DNA of 64,000 nucleotides from contig NZ_RWJF01000001.1 of NCBI RefSeq assembly GCF_003970925.1, positions 924,501-988,500 of the forward strand, written 5' to 3'. The position numbers and the translations under genes were made by a program. Below the pieces are notes generated by a model that was not told the DNA's origin, did not search any database, and saw nothing but the letters and a program-made list of their open reading frames with translations. Positions within the stretch are counted from its first letter, which is position 1. Each line of letters begins with the position of its first letter. This document shows, one piece after another, positions 23,484 through 32,378 of the stretch. Origin of the DNA: Sphingomonas ginkgonis (GTDB lineage: Bacteria; Pseudomonadota; Alphaproteobacteria; Sphingomonadales; Sphingomonadaceae).

Positions 23484-24895
23484 TGGGCAGGGCTCATGGC
23501 AGAAAGGGGAAGGCGGGCGAGGCGCGCCTGGTGCTGGCGGCGGAGCGCGGCGAGCGCCCGCTCGCGCGGGACGGCGGTGGCGAGCGGATCGATCCGCCGC
23601 GGACGCTCGCCGCAGCCGATCAGGATGGCCAGCCAGCTGTCGCGGGCGAAGGTCTCCTCCTCGTAGAAGGGCAGGCGACCGCGGCTGCGGAACTGGTCGA
23701 GGCTGTGCTGGAGTGAGGCCGGCAGGGGTCGCTCGCGCGTCTCGCGCCAGAACGGCTCGGGCCGGCGCGACACCGCATAGTGGAGGCCAAGGAAGTCGCG
23801 CACCCGTGCCGCCTCCATCGCGCTCTGGCGATTGAACTCGGCGACCTCGACGGGCGCGCAGGCGCTTCCGGGCAGCATCGTGATCAGCCGGTCGATGAGG
23901 CTCAGCGCCAGGTGGAGGTTGGTCCATTCGAGCGGCTCGACCGCGACGGCGGCATCGCCGATCGCGAGCAGGTTGCCGGTCCACGGCGAGCGGCGGCGGC
24001 CCTGCCGGAGCGGGACCACGGCGGCATCGGGCGCGCCGAGCCACGCCAGCGCCTCGCGGTCGCTCGCATGTCGGGACGACCAGGCGACCCCCCGCGACTG
24101 CTCGAACGGCGAGCGCGACGACCAGCCCCAGCCCCACGGCAATCCCTCGACACGGTCGAGCGGCAGCGGGTCGGACGCGGGCGCGCTGGCGATGGCGACG
24201 CGGTCGCAGGGGAGCCAGGCGGACCAGTCCTCCCAATCGGCGGCCGACGCGGTGCCGGGAAGGCCTGCGGGACCAGCGGCGTCGATGAACAGGTCGGCCT
24301 CGAGGCGGTCGCCCGTCGTCGTGCGGACCGCCTCGAGGCGGCCCTCCGCATCGGTCTCGGTCGCGGCGGCCGCTCCGCTCCGCTCGCGCGCGCCGAGGTG
24401 CAGCGCGAAGGCCCGGATCATGGCGCGATAGCGACCCGGGGTCAGGGTCAATCCATGCTCGGAGTCTTCGGGGATGCGGCCCGCCAGCGCGGCGCCGCCA
24501 TTCTCGGAGAAGGAGTCGAAGGCGGCGGGGGCGGCGTCGGCCGAGCGCAGCCACTGCTGGTGGAAGTTGCTGCCGTCGACCGGCTCGCCGACCGGTCCAT
24601 ACGCATGGACGAACCGCTCGCCGATGCCGGACCAGTCGGTCATCAGATTGCCCGCGCGGCGGCTGCTCCCGGCCGCGCCGAGCGTGTCCCGCTCGCTCAG
24701 CCGCAGGTCCTCGTGAAAGCCGACCAGCGACGGCAGGGTCGCGGCGACCCGGTCCGCCAGCGCGTCCGGCGCGACCGGCTGAGCGAGGACATCGACGGCG
24801 ATCACGGGCAGGTGGCGGCGGATCGCGGCGGCGGCGCACCAGGCGACGATCCCGTCGCCGACGACCAGGATGCGGCGGATGTCGCGGTCGATCAT
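23480..24895 (-). CDS. Degenerate tryptophan-halogenase-like protein C
   Basis: A 471-residue divergent paralog. The overall order is kept (Rossmann N-terminus, LFIDAAGPAGLPG, DWSAWLPCDRVAI, AVEPLEWTNLHLALS, VRDFLGLHY), but halogenase motifs are lost. GGGTAGW is GDGIVAW, the VGVGEATIP loop is missing, the catalytic Lys position is Arg80 (SSRRAGNLMTDW), and WxWxIP is replaced by GWGWSSRSP. It is unlikely to be an active halogenase; it may be a partner subunit or have another role. The ATG at 24895 overlaps the stop of gene D (ATGA). It is intact, with no frameshift, so it appears to be maintained. Confidence 0.8.
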   Translation of the reverse strand: MIDRDIRRILVVGDGIVAWCAAAAIRRHLPVIAVDVLAQPVAPDALADRVAATLPSLVGFHEDLRLSERDTLGAAGSSRRAGNLMTDWSGIGERFVHAYGPVGEPVDGSNFHQQWLRSADAAPAAFDSFSENGGAALAGRIPEDSEHGLTLTPGRYRAMIRAFALHLGARERSGAAAATETDAEGRLEAVRTTTGDRLEADLFIDAAGPAGLPGTASAADWEDWSAWLPCDRVAIASAPASDPLPLDRVEGLPWGWGWSSRSPFEQSRGVAWSSRHASDREALAWLGAPDAAVVPLRQGRRRSPWTGNLLAIGDAAVAVEPLEWTNLHLALSLIDRLITMLPGSACAPVEVAEFNRQSAMEAARVRDFLGLHYAVSRRPEPFWRETRERPLPASLQHSLDQFRSRGRLPFYEEETFARDSWLAILIGCGERPRRIDPLATAVPRERALAALRRQHQARLARLPLSAMSPAQ

Positions 24896-26388
24896 GCCGC
24901 CCTCCGCATCGGACAATAGTGATCGAGGAAGCGGCGGTGCTCGGTCGTCGCGGCGACCTCCGCCGCGATCTGCTGACGCAGCGCGGTCATCGCCGCCACC
25001 AGCGCCGCCTCGTCCGGCAGGTCGGCGCGCCGGTCGTGGCCCTCCGGCATGATCCCCTGGCCCAGGTAGACGGCGACCCAGCTGGCATCGAGGAAGACGC
25101 CCTCACGATACTTGACCACCCGTCCGCGCCGGCGGAACAGCTCGATCTTCTCCGCGAGGCTGTCGGGGATCGCCATCGTCCGGACGTAATCCCAGAAGCT
25201 CGAGTCCGAGCGGGTCGTCGCATGATAGTGGAGGATCAGGAAGTCGCGGATGCGGTCATATTCGAGATCGATCAGCCGGTTGAACTCGTCGCGGTCGGAC
25301 GGGCTCGCGGCGCCGGCCGGGAACAGCTCGACGAGGAAAGTGATGGCCTGCTGGATGAGGTAGATGCTGGTCGATTCCAGCGGCTCCAGGAAGCCGCTCG
25401 CCAGGCCGACCCCGACGACATTGTGCGACCAGCTGCGCGCCCGGCGCCCGGCCCTGAAGCGAAGGACGCGCGGCTCGGCCATCGGCTCGCCCTCCACCAC
25501 CGCAAGCAGGGCCGCGCGCGCGGAGTCGTCGTCGAGGTGCGCGCTCGAATAGACATAGCCGTTGCCGGTGCGGTGCTGGAGCGGGATCCGCCAGCGCCAC
25601 CCCGCGCCCATCGCGGTCGCGCTGGTGAAGGGGCTCAGCGCCGTTTCCGTCCGGCACGGCACCGCGACCGCGCTGTCGCACGGCAGCCATTGCGACCAGT
25701 CCTCGAAGGATTCGCTCAGCGTGCGGCCGAGCAGCAGCGAGCCGAACCCGGAGCAGTCGACGAACAGCTCGCCGCCGACGTTGCGGCCGTTGTCGAGCTG
25801 GACGGCGGTGACGTCGCCGCTCTCCGGGCTGCGCTCGACCGCGACGATCCGGCCCTCGATCCTTTTCACTCCCGCCCGCTCGGCGATCCCCCGCAAATAG
25901 GGTGCGAACTGCATCGCGTCGAACTGGTAGGCGTAGCCGTAGGTCGAGCGGAGGCTCTCGCCGTCCTGGCTCGGGAAATCGAAGCGGTTGGCGCGGGCGA
26001 GGCGAACGCCGAGGCTGTACTCCTGCAGGTCGTCGACCGGCAGGCCGGCCTGCCGCAACCGAGTCCAGTAATGGTGGAAGTCGACCGCGCCGCGGGCGTT
26101 GCCGAAGGTGCCGAAGGGATGGACGTAGGAGTCGCCGATCCGGCCCCAGTCGTTGAACTCGATGCCGAGCTTGATGGTCGCGCGGGTGGCGGCCATGAAC
26201 TCTGCCTCGGGAATGCCGAGCCGCTCGTTGAAGCCGCGGATGTGCGGCAACGTCGCCTCGCCGACGCCGACGATCCCGATCGCCTCCGACTCGACGAGCG
26301 TGATCTCGCACTGGTGCGGCAGCAGCCGGGAAAGCGCGGCCGCGGTCATCCATCCGGCCGTTCCCCCGCCGACGATGGTAACGCTCAC
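24892..26388 (-). CDS. Tryptophan-halogenase-like flavoprotein D (first gene of operon)
   Basis: A 498-residue flavin-dependent halogenase homologue with GGGTAGW (7-13), VGVGEATLP, Lys73 in ATIKLGIEF, GWRWRIPLQHR and EPLESTSIYLIQ, so the halogenation residues are intact. The start is a GTG at 26388 that places MSVTIVGGGT exactly at the flavin strand. It is the first gene of a leftward operon (D, C, B, A, cupin-like, GH43), all with 4-bp overlaps or a 1-bp gap. It is divergent from the TonB-dependent receptor across 275 bp. The LacI-type operator in that gap lies close to the receptor gene; whether it also controls this operon is unknown. Confidence 0.88.
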   Translation of the reverse strand: MSVTIVGGGTAGWMTAAALSRLLPHQCEITLVESEAIGIVGVGEATLPHIRGFNERLGIPEAEFMAATRATIKLGIEFNDWGRIGDSYVHPFGTFGNARGAVDFHHYWTRLRQAGLPVDDLQEYSLGVRLARANRFDFPSQDGESLRSTYGYAYQFDAMQFAPYLRGIAERAGVKRIEGRIVAVERSPESGDVTAVQLDNGRNVGGELFVDCSGFGSLLLGRTLSESFEDWSQWLPCDSAVAVPCRTETALSPFTSATAMGAGWRWRIPLQHRTGNGYVYSSAHLDDDSARAALLAVVEGEPMAEPRVLRFRAGRRARSWSHNVVGVGLASGFLEPLESTSIYLIQQAITFLVELFPAGAASPSDRDEFNRLIDLEYDRIRDFLILHYHATTRSDSSFWDYVRTMAIPDSLAEKIELFRRRGRVVKYREGVFLDASWVAVYLGQGIMPEGHDRRADLPDEAALVAAMTALRQQIAAEVAATTEHRRFLDHYCPMRRAA

Positions 26389-26636
26389 TTTCTTCGCTGC
26401 TTCGTCCAGCTCGTCCTCGCTCGTCTGCCGCGGCCGACATCTTATGTCCCGCCGCGCGAATCCCCGTCAAACCCTAGCGGCAAATTGTTTTTGGCAAGAA
26501 GTTTAGCGCGTTAGCTCGCTGTGGCGATTGCATCACAGTTGTCCCGCAACCTCGTCGAAAGCCATGCGCAACGTCCTTGCCAAGCTCCGACTTGGCTGTT
26601 TAATCTCACCGTCACAAGAACAAAAACGGTCAGCGC

Positions 26637-26650
26637 TGTTAGCGCTACCA
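26637..26650. promoter_or_regulatory. LacI-family operator 1 (TonB-dependent receptor)
   Basis: TGTTAGCGCTACCA, an imperfect palindrome centred on GCGC, 13 bp upstream of the receptor ATG and just before its GGGGAG ribosome-binding site. It matches five other sites in this window. The remaining 275-bp gap between halogenase D and the receptor is more AT-rich than its surroundings and presumably holds both promoters; I cannot place -35/-10 boxes with confidence. Confidence 0.75.
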
Positions 26651-26663
26651 CCTTGGGGAGAAG

Positions 26664-29600
26664 ATGATGGGTTCGGTAGCGACGGGTGAGTACCGTCTGG
26701 CGGCGAACGGCCGCGGCGCGCGTCTTTGCGGCGGCGTGTCGGTGGTCGCGCTGTGCGTCATGGCGGCGGCGCAGCCCGCCGCGGCGCAGTCGACGACCAC
26801 GACCAGCACGACGAATTCGAGCACGAACGGGCCGGGGACCATCAAGGGGTCCGCGGGCGAGACCCAGTCGAGCGCCCAGTCCGAGCAGCCAAACGCGAGC
26901 GTTTCGGCCAGCACCGCGCCGCCGACCGAGCCGGCGCCCGCCAATGTGATCACCGTCACCGGTATCCGCCAGTCGCTCGCGAACGCGCAGAGCCGCAAGC
27001 GGAATAGCGACACGGTCATCGACTCGATCACGGCGCAGGACATCGGCGCGCTCCCCGACCGCTCCGTCACCGAGGCGCTGCAGCGCGTCCCGGGCGTCGA
27101 GATCAGCCGCTTCGCCGGGTCGAACGATCCCGACCACTTCTCGGTCGAGGGCTCGGGCGTCACCGTCCGCGGCCTGACCTTCGTCCGTTCCGAGTTCAAC
27201 GGCCGCGATACCTTCTCGGCCGGCGTCGGCGGGCAGGCGATCAACTTCGCCGACGTTCCCGCCGAGTTGCTCGGCGCGGTCGACGTGTACAAGAATGCGA
27301 CGGCCGACCTGATCGAGGGCGGTCTCGCCGGCACCGTCAACCTCAACACCCGCGTGCCATTCGACAAGAACGGGTTGCAGGTCGGCTACGACCTCGAGCT
27401 CAACTACGGCGACCTGCGCAAGAAGACGACGCCGACGGGTTCGCTGCTGCTCAGCAACACCTGGAATACCGGCATTGGCCGCTTCGGCCTGCTCGGAAGC
27501 GTGTCCTACTCGCGGCTGAAGAGCCGGTCGGACGGTATCCAGGTCACCAACTTCCAGACCCGCGACGGGACGATCGTCCAGGGCGCCAATGGTGGCGGTT
27601 CCGTCTGCCGCCAGCCGCTGCCGTCGAACACCGACACGCAGGGCTTCCCGACCGGGTGCGGGGTCAACGGGCCCGCGGGCGCCAACGGGTTCGCCGATAA
27701 CCTGCCGCTCGCCTATGCGCCGCTCGGCGGCCAGTTCCGTACCCAGGACTACGACCGCATCCGCCGCGGCTTCGCGGCCGCCGCGCAGTGGGAAAGCCTT
27801 GACCGCCGCGCGACCCTGACGCTGCAGTTCCTGCGCACCGACAGCAGCAACAAGTGGGGCGAGCACACCTTCGAGAGCGCGCCCGATCTCAGCGAGTACA
27901 ACACCTACCCGCTGGGCTGCCAGTACAACACCAACGGCTCCAACGGGCAGCCGCGTGCCGAATGCCCCGACGGCAAGTTCACCAACTACAACTACGACAG
28001 CAACAACGTCTTCGAGAGCGGGTACATCACCTATCCGGGCGGCGGCTGGCGTGGGCAGCTTGGACCGACCTCGTTCATTCCGGCCGGCGGCATCCAGCAG
28101 TCGCTGTCACGGCGCCAGGTCGACGAGCGCAACGTCGTTCAGGACCATGGCATCAACCTCAAGTTCAACCCGACCGACCGCCTGTCGCTGAACTTCGACG
28201 GGGACTATACCAAGGCGCGTCACGACGACCTCGACTTCAGCGTCTTCGGCTCGAGCTTCGCCGACGAGGAACTGGATATCTCCGGCAAGCTCCCGGTGGT
28301 TGTCCCGCACAAGCCGAACACGCTGTCGTACAGCTGGTCGCAGCCGAATCCGGCCGTGGTCGGCGAGACCGATGCACAGTATTTTTCGGATCCGAACGTT
28401 CAGTTCTGGCGCGCGGCGATGGATCACATCGAGCACAGCACGGGCCATGAATATGCGTTCCGTGCCGATGCCAGCTACGACTTCAAGGACGACATCCCGT
28501 TCGTCAAGCGCGTGAAGTTTGGTGCGCGCTACGCCGATCGCGAGCAGACGGTCCGCTACAGCGCCTACAACTGGGGCGTGCTGAGCGAGGTTTGGGCGGG
28601 AACGCCGGTGAGCATCGCGCAGGGCGGTACCGGCAACACGGACTTCTTCACCTTCCCCAACTTCTTCCGCGGCGCGACCCCGGGTCCGGTCGGCGGCTAC
28701 TACTATAACGGCGACCTGATCGGCGACTATGCGAACTCTGCGACCTACTTCAAGTCGCTGAACAACATCTGGCGGACGCAGAACGGCGGCGCCGCGCAGG
28801 GCTGGGTACCGGCCGCGGAGCGCATCGGCGTCGTTTCCGGCACCGACTATCTCCCGTCGGAGATCCAGCCAGTCTCCCAGAAGGATGGCAACGCGTACGC
28901 GATGCTCAGCTTCGGGCAGAATGAGCCGCTGTTCGGACGACTTCGAATTGATGGCAATATCGGCATTCGCTACGTCAACACGCGGGTGACCTCGACGGGC
29001 TCGATCGGCGCTCCGACCCAGCAGGCGCTCGGCATCGACCTACCCTTCACCAGCACGGATCCGGCTACCGGCCTTCCCAACGGGCGGTGCGATCCACGCG
29101 TTCCGGTTGGTGCTCCTCCGGGAACCCCGGCGCAGGCACCGGGCGGCATCTGCTTGCTCGGACCGGCGGCTTACGCGCAGCTGCAGCAGTTCGCGACCGG
29201 CGCGACGACCACCGATGTGGCCCGGAACCGCTATCATTACTGGTTGCCGAGCTTCAACGTGAAGGTCGGTATCTCGCGCGACGTGCTGCTGCGCTTCGCC
29301 GCCTCCAAGGTGCTCGCGCGACCGGACTCGTCGAACATCCGAAACTTCCTGACAATCGGATCGGACTCGAGCGCGGGCTTCCAGCTGACGGCGACGGCAG
29401 GCAACCCCTACCTGCTGCCGGCCACCGCCTGGCAGTTCGATCTCACCGGCGAATGGTATTTCGCCCGGGTCGGCTCACTGACGGTGGATCTGTTCGCGAA
29501 GAACGTGAAGAACTTCTTCTATTCAAGCGTGACCGATCGACCGATTACCAGCAACGGTATAACGCAGGACGTGTTCGTGCGCGGCCCCGCCAACTATGGC

Positions 29601-30128
29601 GGAACGGGCAAGATCCGCGGGCTCGAAGTCGCCTATCAGCAGACCTTCGACTTCCTGCCGGGTCTGCTCAATGGACTGGGTGCGGGTGTCTCCTACACCT
29701 ACATCAAGAGCAAGGGCCTGCCGAACAGCTTCCTCAATGGCGGTGTCCCAAGCACCACCTCGCCCAACGGCGTTCCCGGCAACCTGCCGCTGGAACAGCT
29801 GTCGAAGCACAACTTCAACCTGACGGCCTTTTACGAAAAGGGTCCGATCTCGCTTCGGGCAGCGTACAACTGGCGTTCGCGCTTCCTGCTGACCTCGGCC
29901 GACGTGATCTTCCCGTACGACCCGATCTACAACGAGGCGACCGGCCAGCTCGACGCCTCGGCGTTCCTGACGGTCAACAAATATGTGAAGGTCGGCGTGC
30001 AGGGCGTGAACCTGCTCAACGAAGTGACCCGGACCTCGCAGCAGTTCACCCTCGACGGGCTGATCGGGCCACGGTCCTACTTCGTCAACGACCGCCGCTT
30101 CAGCTTCATCGTTCGCGGCAGCTTCTAG
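26664..30128 (+). CDS. TonB-dependent receptor (large, sphingomonad/Caulobacter/Xanthomonas type)
   Basis: A 1154-residue outer-membrane receptor. The signal peptide ends at PAAAQ, followed by a Ser/Thr-rich linker of ~60 residues, a TonB-box-like ITVTGIRQSL and the plug (DIGALPDRSVTEALQRVPGV). The barrel ends in the usual C-terminal Phe (FIVRGSF). Its length is at the upper end for the family. It probably imports hemicellulose oligosaccharides, inferred from its place between the GH67/GH10 genes and the halogenase operon and from the shared operator. The ATG at 26664 (with a second Met next) has GGGGAG upstream. A strong terminator follows it. Confidence 0.92.
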   Translation: MMGSVATGEYRLAANGRGARLCGGVSVVALCVMAAAQPAAAQSTTTTSTTNSSTNGPGTIKGSAGETQSSAQSEQPNASVSASTAPPTEPAPANVITVTGIRQSLANAQSRKRNSDTVIDSITAQDIGALPDRSVTEALQRVPGVEISRFAGSNDPDHFSVEGSGVTVRGLTFVRSEFNGRDTFSAGVGGQAINFADVPAELLGAVDVYKNATADLIEGGLAGTVNLNTRVPFDKNGLQVGYDLELNYGDLRKKTTPTGSLLLSNTWNTGIGRFGLLGSVSYSRLKSRSDGIQVTNFQTRDGTIVQGANGGGSVCRQPLPSNTDTQGFPTGCGVNGPAGANGFADNLPLAYAPLGGQFRTQDYDRIRRGFAAAAQWESLDRRATLTLQFLRTDSSNKWGEHTFESAPDLSEYNTYPLGCQYNTNGSNGQPRAECPDGKFTNYNYDSNNVFESGYITYPGGGWRGQLGPTSFIPAGGIQQSLSRRQVDERNVVQDHGINLKFNPTDRLSLNFDGDYTKARHDDLDFSVFGSSFADEELDISGKLPVVVPHKPNTLSYSWSQPNPAVVGETDAQYFSDPNVQFWRAAMDHIEHSTGHEYAFRADASYDFKDDIPFVKRVKFGARYADREQTVRYSAYNWGVLSEVWAGTPVSIAQGGTGNTDFFTFPNFFRGATPGPVGGYYYNGDLIGDYANSATYFKSLNNIWRTQNGGAAQGWVPAAERIGVVSGTDYLPSEIQPVSQKDGNAYAMLSFGQNEPLFGRLRIDGNIGIRYVNTRVTSTGSIGAPTQQALGIDLPFTSTDPATGLPNGRCDPRVPVGAPPGTPAQAPGGICLLGPAAYAQLQQFATGATTTDVARNRYHYWLPSFNVKVGISRDVLLRFAASKVLARPDSSNIRNFLTIGSDSSAGFQLTATAGNPYLLPATAWQFDLTGEWYFARVGSLTVDLFAKNVKNFFYSSVTDRPITSNGITQDVFVRGPANYGGTGKIRGLEVAYQQTFDFLPGLLNGLGAGVSYTYIKSKGLPNSFLNGGVPSTTSPNGVPGNLPLEQLSKHNFNLTAFYEKGPISLRAAYNWRSRFLLTSADVIFPYDPIYNEATGQLDASAFLTVNKYVKVGVQGVNLLNEVTRTSQQFTLDGLIGPRSYFVNDRRFSFIVRGSF

Positions 30129-30157
30129 CCTCAGCGGGTCGCCCTCGACCCCCTCTC

Positions 30158-30194
30158 GAGCCCGCCCCGGTCAGCCGGGGCGGGCTCTTCTTTG
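30158..30194 (+). terminator. Rho-independent terminator of the TonB receptor gene
   Basis: A perfect 13-bp stem (GAGCCCGCCCCGG / CCGGGGCGGGCTC) with a TCAG loop, followed by TTCTTTG on the plus strand. It lies 30 bp after the receptor stop codon and directly before the convergent GH67 gene's end. Confidence 0.9.
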
Positions 30195-30195
30195 T

Positions 30196-32325
30196 TCAGG
30201 GTCGCGGCTGGCCGGGGGCGTAGGGGAAGCGCAGCGCCTCGTACCAGGCGAGCGGATGCGCCGGCGGGCGGGTCCCGGCGGGAAGCGGCTGGCCGGACAC
30301 GCTCTGGAAATAGGCGAGGCACGCGTCGCGCCACCAGCGCGCCTCCTGCTCCTGGATCGCGAGGAAGGCGGCGGCCTCGGCGTGGCGGTGCGGATCGACG
30401 CGGCCGCGCAGCCCGTCCCAGGTCGCGCGCATCCGGACGACGGTGGCGACGCCGCGGTCGTAGCGGTGCACCAGCTCGGCCCATAGCGTCCGGCCGGTGT
30501 CGAGCCGCCAGGTCCACGGGACATGGTGGAACCACAGCAGGGCATCGTCGCCGACCGCGGCGCGGTCCGCGAGGCGCCGCGCCACCTCCGGCGCATATTG
30601 CGCGACCGCGTTGCTGCCGGTCGCCGTGCGGTCGAACCCGATCCCGTCGCGGCCGGCCCGGTGATAGTAGACGGGGTTCCAGTCCGGCCGGGCGAGGTCC
30701 GCCACCCACGGCGCCGGGCCATAGTGATGGCTGGTGCCCATCAGGTGGGCGAGCCCGAGCGGGGTCATGTAGTCGACCACCGCCTGGCGCGAGCCCATCA
30801 TCATCGGCACGATCGCGTCGACCAGCCGGGGATCGTTGCCCCACGTCATCCGCACCCATTCCTCGGCGATGGAGCGGGCGGACCCGTCGGGGTTCCACGC
30901 CAGCCGCCCGAAGGCGTACCAGTTGGCCTGATCGAACTGCGAGCCCGACCAGTTGCGGTCGGTCCCGGCGTTGGCGACGCCGGCCATGGCGGCGAGCGTG
31001 TCGGCGACCCGGGCGCCCGCGACGGGCCGGTCGGTGCGGCTGCGCAGCACCTCCTCCCACATCGTCCCGAGATAGGCGAGGTGGGTGGCGAAACCGAGAT
31101 ATTCCTTGGTGACCTGCACCTCGAGCGCGACCCGGCTGCGCGGCATGGCGCCGAACAGCGGCGAGAAGGGCTCGCGCGGCTGGAAGTCGATCGGCCCGTT
31201 CTTGACCTGCACGATGACGTTGCGTGCGAAGCGGCCGTCGAGCGGCTGGAACTCGGCGAAGGCCTGCTTGGCGCGGTCGCCGTTGTCCGGCGCGTAGACG
31301 AAGGCGCGCCAGATCACCGTCCCGCCGTGCGGCGCCAGCGCCTCGGCGAGCATGTTGGCGCCGTCCGCATGGGTTCGGTGATAGTCCTGCGGGCCGGGCT
31401 GCCCCTCGCTGTTCGCCTTGACGAGGAAGCCGCCGAAGTCGGGCACGGCGGCGTAGATCTCGTCCGCCTTCGCCTTCCACCAGGCGCGCACCCGCGGGTC
31501 GAGCGGGTCGGCCGTCGGCAGGCCGCCGATCTCCCTGGGCGCGGAGAAGCGCGCCGACAGGAACACCCGCATGCCCCACGGACGCAGCTGGCCGGCGATC
31601 GTCGCGACCTTGGCCAGCCAGGGCGCGGTCAGGATGTCGGCGTTGCCGTTGACGTTGTTGAGGACCGCCGCGTTGATCCCGACCGAGGCATTGGCGCGCG
31701 CATAATCGTCGATCCGCGGATCGCGCCACAGCGGCAGGCGCTGCCAGTCCCACAGCGACTGCCCGGCGTAGCCGCGCTCGACCGAGCGATCGAGATTGTC
31801 CCAGTGGTCGAGCATCCGCAGCGGCAGCCTGGGGGCGTCGACGATGTCGAGCTTTCCGAGCGGTTGGCGCATCTGCATCCGCCGGAGCAGCGCGAAGCTG
31901 CCGTAGAGCAGCCCGCGCCCGTCCCGCGCCGCGATCAGGGTCGCCGCATGGCCGTTGAGCCGGACGCTGCGGATCGCATAGCCCTCGGCGCCGAGGCGGG
32001 CGGCGTCGATCGACGTTCGCGCGAGCATCGGCGAGCCGAGCGCCGCGAGCAGGATCGCGCCATCGCGGTCGACCGTGGCGCGGTCGGCGGGCGCGCGCCC
32101 CAGCATCTGCCCGATCCCGCGCCGAAGCTCGTCATGCGCCGAGCGGGCGAGCGGCGAGGGGCTCGCCACGACGAGCGCCGCGGCTGTGCGACGATTCTCG
32201 GAGCGCACCGCGCCGCTGACCGGCTCGTAGCGGAGCCACAGCCGGTAGCCGTCCTCTGCCTGGGCCGGCGCGGCGGCGGACAGCGCCAGGAGGGCGGCAC
32301 CAAGCGAGAGGAAAGCCTTTGTCAT
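30196..32325 (-). CDS. Alpha-glucuronidase, glycoside hydrolase family 67
   Basis: A 709-residue secreted enzyme (signal MTKAFLSLGAALLALSAAAP, cleavage at AQA) of usual GH67 length. Family motifs near the three catalytic acids are visible: GFLVKANSEGQPGP (acid Glu), KNGPIDFQPREPFSPL (Asp) and LEVQVTKEYLGF (Glu), plus the substrate-binding DHWDNLDRSVERGY. GH67 enzymes remove (4-O-methyl-)glucuronic acid from the non-reducing end of xylo-oligosaccharides made by GH10 xylanases, and a GH10 gene is divergently adjacent. The pair shares an operator. This is the best evidence that the locus targets glucuronoxylan. Confidence 0.93.
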   Translation of the reverse strand: MTKAFLSLGAALLALSAAAPAQAEDGYRLWLRYEPVSGAVRSENRRTAAALVVASPSPLARSAHDELRRGIGQMLGRAPADRATVDRDGAILLAALGSPMLARTSIDAARLGAEGYAIRSVRLNGHAATLIAARDGRGLLYGSFALLRRMQMRQPLGKLDIVDAPRLPLRMLDHWDNLDRSVERGYAGQSLWDWQRLPLWRDPRIDDYARANASVGINAAVLNNVNGNADILTAPWLAKVATIAGQLRPWGMRVFLSARFSAPREIGGLPTADPLDPRVRAWWKAKADEIYAAVPDFGGFLVKANSEGQPGPQDYHRTHADGANMLAEALAPHGGTVIWRAFVYAPDNGDRAKQAFAEFQPLDGRFARNVIVQVKNGPIDFQPREPFSPLFGAMPRSRVALEVQVTKEYLGFATHLAYLGTMWEEVLRSRTDRPVAGARVADTLAAMAGVANAGTDRNWSGSQFDQANWYAFGRLAWNPDGSARSIAEEWVRMTWGNDPRLVDAIVPMMMGSRQAVVDYMTPLGLAHLMGTSHHYGPAPWVADLARPDWNPVYYHRAGRDGIGFDRTATGSNAVAQYAPEVARRLADRAAVGDDALLWFHHVPWTWRLDTGRTLWAELVHRYDRGVATVVRMRATWDGLRGRVDPHRHAEAAAFLAIQEQEARWWRDACLAYFQSVSGQPLPAGTRPPAHPLAWYEALRFPYAPGQPRP

Positions 32326-32344
32326 TGTCGGCGGCAGTCTAGAC

Positions 32345-32358
32345 TGTTAGCGCTATCA
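32345..32358. promoter_or_regulatory. LacI-family operator 2 (GH67 / GH10 divergent promoter)
   Basis: TGTTAGCGCTATCA lies in the 53-bp gap between the divergent GH67 and GH10 starts, 19 bp from one and 20 bp from the other, so it can control both. It matches the other operators at 12 or more of 14 positions. Confidence 0.8.
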
Positions 32359-32378
32359 GGGAAGAGGAGAGGCGCAGG

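Noticed and set aside
26495..26520. TTTAGCGCGTTAGC as a seventh LacI-type operator in the halogenase/receptor gap
   Set aside because: The central spacing is off (GCGCG rather than GCGC) and the arms do not pair, so it does not match the motif.
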